From: Saccharothrix luteola
GTDB taxonomy: Bacteria; Actinomycetota; Actinomycetes; Mycobacteriales; Pseudonocardiaceae
Assembly: GCF_020859565.1 (NCBI RefSeq)
Contig: NZ_JAJHUO010000010.1
Coordinates: 186,001 to 250,000, forward strand
Direction of reading: 5' to 3'
DNA length: 64,000 nucleotides
Positions within the stretch are counted from its first letter, which is position 1. Every line of letters starts with the position of its first letter. Below are positions 54,269-64,000 of this stretch, piece after piece. Under the pieces are notes generated by a model, which did no database searches, was not told where the DNA came from, and saw only the letters and a program-made list of their open reading frames with translations. A program made the position numbers and the translations under genes.

Positions 54269-55610
54269 TGGACGTGACCCAGCCGCACGACCTGGTGGAC
54301 AGGGTGCTGGCCGAGCTGCCCGGGTGGCTGCCCGCACAGCGGTGGTTCGGAGGGAAGGATCGCCCGGTCACCTCGATCCGCCCGCTGCGAACGGCGGTGC
54401 TGCGGTCCGAGGACCCGGTGCTGGTGCACCTCGTGGTGGAGGTGGCGCAGCCGGACCGGCGTGAGCCCTACCAGCTGCTGGTCACCGACCACGTGGACAA
54501 CTACGACGCCACCTCCGTGCCGGAGCTGACCGGCGTGCTGCTCGACCTGATCGCCGAGGGCGTCGAGGTCGAGGGCCTGAGGTTCGCGCACGAGCCGGAC
54601 GTCGAGCTGCAGACCGGGCTGCGCGGCCGGCCGATCACGTCCGAGCAGTCCAACACCTCGATCGTGTTCGGCAGCCAGTACATCCTCAAGCTGTTCCGCA
54701 AGCTCAGCTACGGCGAGAACCCGGACCTGGTGCTGCACCGGGCGTTGCGGCAGGTCGGGTGCGAGCACATCGCCCAGCCGCTCGGGTCGATCACCGGTCG
54801 GCTCGACGGCCGGACCACGACCGTCGGCATGCTCCAGCAGTTCATGCCGGACGCGGTGGACGGCTGGGCGATGGCCACCACGAGCGTGCGCGACCTGATG
54901 GCCGAGGCCGACCTGCACGCCGACGAGGTGGGCGGCGACTTCGCCGGCGAGGCGCAGCGGCTGGGACAGGCCGTGGCCACCGTGCACGCGGACCTGGAGC
55001 GCGCGCTGGGCACCCAGTCCGCGGACGCCGAGAACATCGACCGGACCGTGCGGGCGATGGTCGCCCGGCTGGACGCGGTGGTCGCCTCGGTGCCGGAGCT
55101 GCGGCCGTACGTGCCCGCGTTGCGGGAGGCGTTCGAGCAGGCCAGGGAGACGCCGGACGCGGTCGCCGTGCAGCACATCCACGGCGACCTGCACCTCGGT
55201 CAGGTGCTGCGGACCGTGCAGGGCTGGCTGCTGATCGACTTCGAGGGCGAGCCGGGTTCGCCGATGGCCGAGCGGATCGAGCTGCGCTCGCCGCTGCGCG
55301 ACGTGGCGGGGATGCTGCGATCCTTCGACTACGCGGCGCACCAGCTGCTCGTCGGCCAGCCGGAGGACCACCAGCTGACCGTGCGGGCGCTGGAGTGGGC
55401 GCGCCGCAACCGCGCGGCGTTCACCGAGGGCTACGCGGAGGCGGCGTCGGAGTCGGTCGGCGACCCGCGCAAGCGGGGCTACCTGCTGCGGGCGTTCGAG
55501 CTGGACAAGGCCGTCTACGAGGTCGCGTACGAGCACGCGAACAGGCCGGAGTGGTTGACGGTCCCGTTGTCGTCGATCGCGCGGATCACTGGAGAGGGAG
55601 CGGTGCAGTC

Positions 55611-55614
<4 letters not shown>
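54268..55614 (+). CDS. mak: Maltokinase
   Basis: A 448-residue maltokinase (Pep2) that phosphorylates maltose at C1 with ATP to give maltose-1-phosphate for GlgE. The N-lobe includes [19 protein letters not shown] and the nucleotide-binding region [19 protein letters not shown]. The catalytic loop is [13 protein letters not shown], and the metal-binding segment is [14 protein letters not shown] 54268 shares one base with the treS stop, and the end overlaps the glgB start by 4 bp (ATGA). Confidence 0.95.
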
Positions 55615-57845
<2,231 letters not shown>

Positions 57846-57858
57846 CCGGACCGCCGTG

Positions 57859-57887
57859 CCCGGCCGGGTCCTCGGGACCCGGCCGGG
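57859..57887. terminator. Terminator of the glgE-treS-mak-glgB unit
   Basis: CCCGGCCGGGTCC and GGACCCGGCCGGG form a perfect 13-bp stem with a 3-nt loop, 13 bp after the glgB stop. Confidence 0.75.
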
Positions 57888-57963
57888 ACGCGGGCGGACC
57901 GTGACCGAACCGCGTGCTGCGGAACGCCGTCCGCGGGGCGCGGGGCCTGCCATGCTGAGCCCC

Positions 57964-58761
57964 ATGGCGGACGAGGTGTGGGCGGTCGGCGAGGCGTACG
58001 AGGCTTACGTCGGGCGTTGGAGCGCGCCCGTCGCGCGGCGGTTCCTCCGACTGCTGGACGTGCCGCCGGCCCGCCGGTGGCTGGACGTCGGCTGCGGCAC
58101 GGGCGCGTTGACCACCGCGATCCTCAAGATCGCCGACCCGGCCGAGGTCGTCGGCGTCGACCCGTCCGAGGGCTTCCTGGCCACCGCTCGGCACCGGGTC
58201 GCCGACCCCCGGGCCGCCTTCCACGTCGGCGACGCGCGCTCCCTCCCGCTGCCCGATCGCGCCTTCGACGCCGTGGTCAGCGGCCTCGCCCTCAACTTCG
58301 TGCCCGACCCGGTGCGGGCGCTCGTCGAGTGCACCAGGGTCGCCGCGCCCGGCGGCGTGGTCGCCGCCTACGTCTGGGACTACGCCGAGGGCATGGCGAT
58401 CACCCGCTTCTTCTGGGACGCCGCCACCGACCTCGACCCGGCCGCCGCCGCCCTGCACGAGGGCAGGCGCTTCCCCCTCTGCCGACCCGAACCGCTCCGC
58501 GCGCTGTGGACCGACGCCGGGCTGAACGGGGTGCGCGTCGAGGCGCTGGAGGTGCCGACGGTGTTCAACGACTTCGACGACTACTGGCGGCCGTTCCTCG
58601 GTGGGCAGGGACCGGGGCCCGGCTACACCGCGTCCCTGCCCGAGGACCGGCGCCGCGCCCTGCGCGACCTGCTCCGCACCCGCCTGCCCACGCACCCGGA
58701 CGGCTCGATCCGGCTCACCGCTCGGGCGTGGGTGGTGCGCGGCGTCATGGCGCGGGCGTGA
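57964..58761 (+). CDS. Class I SAM-dependent methyltransferase
   Basis: A 265-residue methyltransferase of the Methyltransf_11 type. Motif I is WLDVGCGTGALTTAIL, the acidic post-I residue is VVGVDPSEGFL, and motif IV is AFDAVVSGLALNFVPD. The remainder has a lid with GMAITRFFWDAATDLDP. The substrate is unknown; small-molecule methylation is usual for this group. ATG 57964 (MADEVWAVGEAYEAY) is chosen by family start. It overlaps the convergent ArsR gene by 17 bp. Confidence 0.85.
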   Translation: MADEVWAVGEAYEAYVGRWSAPVARRFLRLLDVPPARRWLDVGCGTGALTTAILKIADPAEVVGVDPSEGFLATARHRVADPRAAFHVGDARSLPLPDRAFDAVVSGLALNFVPDPVRALVECTRVAAPGGVVAAYVWDYAEGMAITRFFWDAATDLDPAAAALHEGRRFPLCRPEPLRALWTDAGLNGVRVEALEVPTVFNDFDDYWRPFLGGQGPGPGYTASLPEDRRRALRDLLRTRLPTHPDGSIRLTARAWVVRGVMARA

Positions 58762-59461
58762 AGGTCGGCAGCAGTTCGGGCAGTCGCGCGTGACCTCGTG
58801 ACGTGACGAGGAGTTCCCTGGTGCCGTCCTGACGGCGGACCAGGTCGTCGGCCACGAACGCGTCGAGCACGAGCCGGCCGAGGTCGCCGCCCAGGTGCGG
58901 GACGCGGTGCGTGCGGTCCAGGCAGGCCAGCGCCAGGCGGCGGCGTGGCGCGACGGCGTGCGGGTCGACGCCGAGGCGGTGCAACGCGGTCAGGTCCTCG
59001 CCGAGCGCCAGTTCGCCGGTGCGGCCGTCGGGTGGGACGAGCGCGCCGCCGTCGACCAGGGTGGTGAACACCGCGATCCCCAGGCGGCCGGCCGCGTGGT
59101 CGTAGCAGGTGTGGGCGACGTCCACCGGTGATGAGGCGCGCTGCGGCGTGGTGAGGTCGTCGTGGTGGGCGTAGCGGGCCAGTGCGGTGAGGACGTCGGC
59201 GATGTCGGCGCGGGCGACCCGGTAGACGGCGTGCCGGCCGGTGTGCTCGACCGTGACCAGGCCGGCGGCGCGCAGGCGGGCCAGGTGGTTGGCCAGTCTC
59301 GGCGGTGAGATGCCCATGGCGTCGGCCAGTTGCACCATCGCGTGCGGGCCCTCGGCGGCGAGCAGTTGCAGCGCGGTGAGGCGGACCGGGTCGGACAGCT
59401 CGCGGGCCAGCGCGACGACGGACGCCTGCACGGCGTTGCCGGAGTCGATCCATCCCGCCAT
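58745..59461 (-). CDS. ArsR-family transcriptional regulator with extended C-terminal domain
   Basis: A 238-residue regulator. Residues about 15-95 are an ArsR winged helix (LSDPVRLTALQLLAAEGPHA, MGISPPRLANHLARLRAAGL). The C-terminal 140 residues form a second domain often found in longer ArsR proteins. No CxC metal site is in the recognition helix, so metal sensing is unlikely. It is divergent from an MFS transporter gene, with two TTCA-N8-TGAA repeats between them, so it probably represses the pump and itself. ATG 59461. Confidence 0.88.
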   Translation of the reverse strand: MAGWIDSGNAVQASVVALARELSDPVRLTALQLLAAEGPHAMVQLADAMGISPPRLANHLARLRAAGLVTVEHTGRHAVYRVARADIADVLTALARYAHHDDLTTPQRASSPVDVAHTCYDHAAGRLGIAVFTTLVDGGALVPPDGRTGELALGEDLTALHRLGVDPHAVAPRRRLALACLDRTHRVPHLGGDLGRLVLDAFVADDLVRRQDGTRELLVTSRGHARLPELLPTFTPAP

Positions 59462-59479
59462 GGGAGCACCCTAGCACTG

Positions 59480-59495
59480 TTCACGACGTTCTGAA
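59480..59495. promoter_or_regulatory. ArsR operator copy 1
   Basis: TTCA-N8-TGAA, 19 bp before the arsR start codon. The same spacing and arms recur at 59542. Confidence 0.6.
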
Positions 59496-59541
59496 TGGTG
59501 GTTGCGACCACGAGTGGGTCGGGATACGGTCGCACGCACCG

Positions 59542-59557
59542 TTCATAGGATCGTGAA
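59542..59557. promoter_or_regulatory. ArsR operator copy 2
   Basis: A second TTCA-N8-TGAA dyad, 13 bp before the MFS start. Its centre is 62 bp, close to six helical turns, from the first copy. Confidence 0.6.
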
Positions 59558-59569
59558 GGGTGAGTGCCG

Positions 59570-60766
59570 ATGGGACTGGGCGTGCTGTTGTGGGGCCGCG
59601 GGGTCTCGGCTCTCGGCGACGGCCTGTGGTTCACCACCTGGGCGTTGTTCTTCACCCGCGTACTCGGGTTGCCGCTGGTGACGGTCGGTGTCGGGATGGC
59701 CGTCGCCGGCGCGGCGGGGTTGCTCGCGGCGGTGCCGCTCGGCGCGTTGGCGGACCGGTTCGACCCGAGGTCGGTGCTGGTGGTGATCACCGTCGTGCGG
59801 GCCTGCGCCATGGCGTCCTACCTGGTCGTGGACGGCACGTGGTCGTTCCTCGCGGCGACGGTCGCGTTCACCGCGCCGGCCAACGGTGGCAACGCCGTGC
59901 GGACGGCGTTGATCGCCGGTCTGGTGACGGACAACGCGGCCAGGGTGCGTGCGTTGGCGCAGCAGCGCGTGGCGCAGCACGTCGGGTACGCGCTCGGGGC
60001 CGGGCTCGGCGCGCTGGTGCTGACGGCCGACAGCCACTCCGCCTACGCCCTGGCGATCACCGGCAACGCGGTCACGTTCGGGGTCCTGGCGGTGACGACG
60101 CTCGCGGTGCGCAAGCCGTCGTCGGTCGGTGCGACGCCCCGAGCGCGAGTCGTGCTGCGAGACCGCCCCTACCTCGCCGTCGTCGCGGCCACCTCGGTCC
60201 TGTCGCTGTGCTGGGCGGTGCTGTCGACCGGGTTGCCGCTGTGGCTGTCCCGGTCGACCGACCTGCCGCTCGCGCTCAGCGGTGTGGTGGTGGTCGTCAG
60301 CTCGGTGGGCATCGCCGTGTTCCAGGTGCCGTTCGCGCGCTTCGCCCGCACCCCGGACCAGGCGGCGCGCACGGCGGTCCGGTCCGGGGTCGTCCTCGCC
60401 GCGAGCTGCGCCCTGCTCGCCACGACCGCGGGCGGCTCGGGTGCGGCGGCCGTGGCCGTCGTGGTGATCGCGGCGGTGCTGCACCTGGTCGGTGAACTCG
60501 GTTACGTGGCCGCGAACTGGGGTTTGTCGGTGAGCCTCATGCGTGACGACGCGCGTGGCGCCTACCAAGGGGTGAACGAGGCCGCCACCGCCACCGTGCA
60601 GCTCTTCGGGCCCGCGGTCCTGACGTTCGCGCTCGGCGGCTTCGGCGCGGGCGGTTGGCTCGCCGTGGCCGTGATCTTCCTGGTCGCGGTCGCGCCCGTG
60701 CCGGTGTTGACCAGGTGGGCGACACGCACCCGTGATCCGGCGACGACGTCGAACACGACCCCGTAG
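59570..60766 (+). CDS. MFS transporter under ArsR control
   Basis: A 398-residue major facilitator with about 12 hydrophobic helices. Motif A is seen as LGALADRFDPRSVLVV, and a second copy-like loop is VPFARFARTPDQAART. It most resembles 12-helix drug or metabolite exporters. ATG 59570 has GAAGGGTGAG upstream; GTG 59564 would add two residues. The ArsR gene is divergent with paired operators, suggesting induction by the exported compound. Confidence 0.85.
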   Translation: MGLGVLLWGRGVSALGDGLWFTTWALFFTRVLGLPLVTVGVGMAVAGAAGLLAAVPLGALADRFDPRSVLVVITVVRACAMASYLVVDGTWSFLAATVAFTAPANGGNAVRTALIAGLVTDNAARVRALAQQRVAQHVGYALGAGLGALVLTADSHSAYALAITGNAVTFGVLAVTTLAVRKPSSVGATPRARVVLRDRPYLAVVAATSVLSLCWAVLSTGLPLWLSRSTDLPLALSGVVVVVSSVGIAVFQVPFARFARTPDQAARTAVRSGVVLAASCALLATTAGGSGAAAVAVVVIAAVLHLVGELGYVAANWGLSVSLMRDDARGAYQGVNEAATATVQLFGPAVLTFALGGFGAGGWLAVAVIFLVAVAPVPVLTRWATRTRDPATTSNTTP

Positions 60767-60792
60767 GGGTTCGGCGCGGGCACAATGGGCCA

Positions 60793-62169
60793 ATGCGGCT
60801 CGTATCGGCTCGGCTGGTCCTGCTGGCGACGGTCCTGCTCACGGCTAGCGCCTGTGCCCAGGCGATCCCGGGCAAACCGGTGGCGGGCGAGGCCGTCACC
60901 AAGGGCACCGTCGACCCGGGCTTCATCCGGGGCACCGACGGCGGCCCGATCGACCAGTTGGCGGCCACCGCCGTCACCGACATCGACGCGTTCTGGGAAG
61001 AGGCGTTCCCGGACACGTTCGACAAGCCGTGGGAGCCGATCGAGGGCGGCATCTACTCGGTCGACACCGCCGACCCCTCCGCCAAGCCGCCGCCGTGCAC
61101 CGAGAAGGCCGCCGACGTGGAGGGCAACGCGTTCTACTGCCCGAGCGCCGACGCCATCGCGTGGGACCGGGCCGCGCTGCTGCCCGTGCTCAAGGACCGG
61201 TTCGGCGACGCGGCCGTGGTGATCGTGCTGGCGCACGAGATGGGCCACGCCGTGCAGAACCGGATGGGCATCACGCCGGAGGCCGAGCGGCGCGAGCCGC
61301 AGCGGTTCCCCACGATCCTCACCGAGGCGATGGCCGACTGCTTCGCGGGCGCGTTCATCAAGTGGGTCAACGACGGCAAGTCCGAGCACCTCGACATCGG
61401 CTCCGACACGCTGGACTCGGCGCTGGGCGCGCTGATCACGTTCCGCGACCCGGTCGGCACCTCGGCGAGCGACCGGTCCGCGCACGGCAACGCGTTCGAC
61501 CGGGTGTCCGCGTTCCAGGACGGCTACCAGCAGGGCACCGGGTTCTGCGCGGCCATGTCGACGGAGAACCGGGTGTTCACGCAGCAGGCGTTCACCTCCG
61601 CCGACGACCGCGACCGCGGCGGCAACCTGCCGTTCGACGAGATGCTGGAGAACGTCACGCCCGACCTGAACCTGTACTACAAGGCCCTGGTCGAGCAGGC
61701 GGGCAAGAAGTGGACCGAGCCGAAGTCCACGCCGACCGAGGAGGAGCCGGACTGCTCCGGCGACCAGGGCCCGGTGGCGTACTGCCCGGCGGACAAGTCG
61801 GTGGAGTTCGAGGTCGAGTCCGACCTGCCCGAGCTGCACGCCGAGATCGGCGACTACGCCACGGGCGTGCTGCTGGCGAGCCGTTACGCGATGGCCGCGA
61901 TGGCGGCGGTGGACGTGGACCTCGAAGGCGAACGTGCGGCGACCAGCGCGTTGTGCCTGGCCGGCGCGTACACGCGGGAGGTGTTCACCCGGCAGAAGGG
62001 CTTCGGGCTGTCGCCCGGCGACCTCGACGAGGCGGTGCAGGTGCTGCTCGCCTACGACTACGCGGCCCGTGACGCGACCGGCTCGGCGACGCTCGGTCCG
62101 GGGTTCAAGCGGGTCGAGGTGTTCCGCGGCGGCGTGTTCGAGGGCGTCAAAGCCTGCGGTTTGGCCTGA
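60793..62169 (+). CDS. Lipoprotein neutral zinc metallopeptidase with duplicated pseudo-peptidase half (copy 1)
   Basis: A 458-residue predicted lipoprotein. The lipobox LTASAC places the lipidated Cys at 21. The catalytic half (about 50-260) has HEMGH (148-152) and a downstream TEAMADC with the third-ligand-type Glu at about 178. Residues about 318-458 repeat this architecture in degenerate form: AYCPADKSVEFE matches FYCPSADAIAWD, LASRYAMA replaces LAHEMGHA, and GDLDEAVQVLLAYD matches DTLDSALGALITF. The second half therefore cannot bind zinc and may bind substrate or regulate. Outer face of the membrane. ATG 60793. Confidence 0.88.
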   Translation: MRLVSARLVLLATVLLTASACAQAIPGKPVAGEAVTKGTVDPGFIRGTDGGPIDQLAATAVTDIDAFWEEAFPDTFDKPWEPIEGGIYSVDTADPSAKPPPCTEKAADVEGNAFYCPSADAIAWDRAALLPVLKDRFGDAAVVIVLAHEMGHAVQNRMGITPEAERREPQRFPTILTEAMADCFAGAFIKWVNDGKSEHLDIGSDTLDSALGALITFRDPVGTSASDRSAHGNAFDRVSAFQDGYQQGTGFCAAMSTENRVFTQQAFTSADDRDRGGNLPFDEMLENVTPDLNLYYKALVEQAGKKWTEPKSTPTEEEPDCSGDQGPVAYCPADKSVEFEVESDLPELHAEIGDYATGVLLASRYAMAAMAAVDVDLEGERAATSALCLAGAYTREVFTRQKGFGLSPGDLDEAVQVLLAYDYAARDATGSATLGPGFKRVEVFRGGVFEGVKACGLA

Positions 62170-62233
62170 CTCCGCGAGCCGGCCAAGTAGGGTTCGGGCT
62201 TGGATCGGCACGGACCGGGGATGGGGCTTGGGC

Positions 62234-63670
62234 ATGGCTCGACGGGGTTGGGTCGCGGCGACGCTCGTCACCGCGTTGGCGTTGACGGGGTGCACCCAGA
62301 CGGTGAGCGGCCAAGGGCGGTCCGAACGGCCCGACGTCACCAAGGTGGCCGGGTTGGACATCACCACCGGGGAGAGCGGCGCGAAGCCGGGCGTGCCGGA
62401 CGCCGACCTTCAGGTGGAGAACGCCGACGGCGGCGAGATGGACCGGCTCGCGATCAACGCGCTGGCCGACGTCGAGGAGTACTGGGCCGAGCAGCTGCCC
62501 GCGCGGTTCGGCAAGGAGTTCGAGCCGGTGAAGCGGTTGGTGTCCTACGACTCCAACGGCAAGGGCGTCGAGATCTGCCGCACCAACACGGCCGGCGTGG
62601 CCAACGCGTTCTACTGCTCGCTGGACGACTCGATCGCGTGGGACCGCGGTGAGCTGCTGCCGATGCTGGACGACGCGTTCGGGCCGATGTCGGTGGTGAC
62701 CGTGCTGGCGCACGAGATGGGCCACGCGATCCAGTACAAGCTCGGCGACATCGGCGGGATCAACCAGGCCACGCCGTCGATCATCAAGGAGCAGCAGGCC
62801 GACTGCTACGCGGGCAACTTCTTCCGGTGGGTGGCCGAGGGCAAGGCCAAGCACTTCCGCATCTCGACCGGGCCCGGGTTGAACCAGGTGCTGGCGACGA
62901 TGTTCTTCATCCGGGACGCGGCCGGCACGTCGGCCGAGAAGCAGGGCGCGCACGGCAGCGCGTTCGACCGGGTGTCGGCGTTCCAGTTCGGGTTCGCGGG
63001 TGATCCGTCGCGGTGCGCGGAGATCGACGAGGCCGAGATCAAGGCCCGGATCACGCAGCAGAAGTTCGACTCGCAGGACCAGGACACCGGGCAGGGCAAG
63101 GGCAACCTGAAGGTGGACGACAAGCGGTCGCTCGACCTGCTGGAGGAGTCGCTGCACGCGGCGTTCAAGGATGCCGCCGCCACGCCGCCCGCGTTGTCCA
63201 CCTCGTCGTCCGCGGAGTGCCCCGATGGCGGCGACACCTCGCCGGCGGCGTACTGCCCGGCGACGAACTCGATCTCCATCGACCTGCCCGACCTGGTGAA
63301 GATCGGCACGCCGCCGAAGCGCGGGCAGAAGGGCGGGATCGGCGACTTCGCCGCGTTCGCCGAGATCGCGTCGCGGTTCGCGCTGTCGATCCAGAAGGCG
63401 ACCGGGTACGGGCTGGAGGGTCCGGCGGCGGGGTTGCGGACGGCTTGCCTGACCGGGGCGTGGGCCGGGACGACGACCCAGAGCAGCGCGCGGCTGCGCC
63501 TGTCGTCCGGTGATCTGGACGAGGCGGTGGCCGAGCTGCTGGCCGACAAGAGCTTGATCGCGGCGGACGTGAACGGGACCGTGGTGCCGTCGGGCTTCGC
63601 CCGCGTCGAGGCGTTCCGGGACGGGTTTTACCAGGGCGCCGGGTTGTGCACCCGGAAGTACGCGGGCTGA
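62234..63670 (+). CDS. Lipoprotein neutral zinc metallopeptidase with duplicated pseudo-peptidase half (copy 2)
   Basis: A 478-residue paralogue of the preceding gene, 64 bp downstream on the same strand. The lipobox ends ALTGC with Cys20. HEMGH is at 160-164, and EQQADCYAGNFF carries the downstream Glu/Asp. The C-terminal half again repeats the fold without the zinc site (AYCPATNSISID, IASRFALS, GDLDEAVAELLADK). A tandem duplication of an already internally duplicated gene is the simplest origin. ATG 62234 gives a normal signal peptide. A perfect 19-bp hairpin lies downstream. Confidence 0.88.
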   Translation: MARRGWVAATLVTALALTGCTQTVSGQGRSERPDVTKVAGLDITTGESGAKPGVPDADLQVENADGGEMDRLAINALADVEEYWAEQLPARFGKEFEPVKRLVSYDSNGKGVEICRTNTAGVANAFYCSLDDSIAWDRGELLPMLDDAFGPMSVVTVLAHEMGHAIQYKLGDIGGINQATPSIIKEQQADCYAGNFFRWVAEGKAKHFRISTGPGLNQVLATMFFIRDAAGTSAEKQGAHGSAFDRVSAFQFGFAGDPSRCAEIDEAEIKARITQQKFDSQDQDTGQGKGNLKVDDKRSLDLLEESLHAAFKDAAATPPALSTSSSAECPDGGDTSPAAYCPATNSISIDLPDLVKIGTPPKRGQKGGIGDFAAFAEIASRFALSIQKATGYGLEGPAAGLRTACLTGAWAGTTTQSSARLRLSSGDLDEAVAELLADKSLIAADVNGTVVPSGFARVEAFRDGFYQGAGLCTRKYAG

Positions 63671-63757
63671 GCAGGTTCGAAGTTCGAGCAGTACGAAGAG
63701 CACGAAAAGATCAAAAGACTGAAAGCGTCCTCGCCGGACATGCTTTTCAAGCTTTGA

Positions 63758-63802
63758 TCACGCCTGACAGGGGTCCGGCGAATGGACCCCTGTCAGGCGT
63801 GA
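63758..63802. terminator. Strong bidirectional terminator hairpin
   Basis: A perfect 19-bp stem (arms 63758-63776, beginning TCACGCCTGACAGG, and 63784-63802) with a 7-nt loop, between the metallopeptidase gene and the convergent co-chaperone gene. Confidence 0.85.
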
Positions 63803-63844
63803 CGAGAGTGGCAGGAGCGGGCGTGGGAATGGAAGTGGAGTAGG

Positions 63845-64000
63845 TCAGAACAGGGCGCTGGCCAGGTTGCGACGGGCCTTGGCGACCCGGTCGTCGTCCG
63901 GCGGGAAGAGTTCGAACAGGCCCACCAGGTGCTCGCGGACCTTGTCGCGATCCTCGCCGAAGACCCGGCGGACCGTGTCGACCAGTCGCTTGAACGCCTG
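63845..64000 (-). CDS. YbbN/CnoX-type thioredoxin-TPR co-chaperone, C-terminal end (partial)
   Basis: The last 51 codons of a gene entering from beyond the window. The visible residues, [20 protein letters not shown] to [10 protein letters not shown], match the C-terminal tetratricopeptide-type helix pair of actinobacterial thioredoxin-fold co-chaperones (Rv1324-like). In M. tuberculosis Rv1324 lies beside glgB-glgE-glgP, which supports the call by synteny. Stop TGA is at 63845-63847. Confidence 0.7.
   Translation of the reverse strand, partial: QAFKRLVDTVRRVFGEDRDKVREHLVGLFELFPPDDDRVAKARRNLASALF

Overview
This window comes from a high-GC actinobacterium, most likely of the order Pseudonocardiales (Saccharothrix/Lentzea/Actinosynnema-like). 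The signs are strong G/C bias at third codon positions, many GTG starts, a three-gene type succinate dehydrogenase, a CBM2-GH18 chitinase, and gene order shared with Mycobacterium in two blocks. I recognised gene families and synteny from memory and ran no search. I see no rRNA, tRNA, CRISPR array, prophage or insertion sequence.

Layout. 1-12.6 kb holds accessory and housekeeping genes: a succinate dehydrogenase operon (sdhC-sdhA, cut by the window edge) with a divergent LysR regulator, a GNAT acetyltransferase, a short MetE-like protein, a chitinase with two DasR-like sites, an unusual DUF4097/beta-lactamase fusion, a thioesterase and several membrane proteins. 12.6-27.6 kb and 36-39.7 kb follow the order of M. 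tuberculosis Rv3024c-Rv3041c: mnmA, iscS, two acyltransferases, etfA/etfB, the Rv3030-Rv3031-Rv3032-like methyltransferase/GH57/glycosyltransferase set linked to polymethylated polysaccharides, then a THUMP-like methyltransferase, a second methyltransferase, an enoyl-CoA hydratase and an ABC ATPase. An insertion at 27.6-36 kb carries a 1149-residue NACHT NTPase, a Tat-exported dehydrogenase with a TetR regulator, an oxidoreductase with an HxlR regulator, a 192-bp inverted-repeat element and a nucleoside hydrolase.

39.8-57.9 kb is an alpha-glucan/trehalose region: glgX, glgP, and a glgE-treS-mak-glgB run forming the complete GlgE pathway (trehalose to maltose to maltose-1-phosphate to linear glucan to branched glucan). 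Within it lie a cysteine dioxygenase-rhodanese pair preceded by a Cys-rich leader peptide and an attenuator-like hairpin, and a second NACHT NTPase with a degenerate formylglycine-generating-enzyme-like tail. 57.9-64 kb holds a methyltransferase, an ArsR/MFS divergent pair with two matching operators, two tandem lipoprotein zinc peptidases that each contain a degenerate second copy of their own catalytic domain, and the end of a YbbN-like co-chaperone.

Regulatory sequence is unusually readable. There are paired inverted repeats beside the LysR, TetR, HxlR and ArsR genes, a MerR-type stretched promoter in front of an MFS pump, an operator-like motif shared by the etfBA and enoyl-CoA hydratase promoters, several TAnnnT boxes 6-8 nt before start codons that suggest leaderless mRNAs, and strong perfect-stem terminators. 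The best candidates for under-described biology are the two NACHT proteins, the leader/attenuator on a cysteine-degrading operon, the duplicated-domain metallopeptidases and the 192-bp inverted-repeat element.
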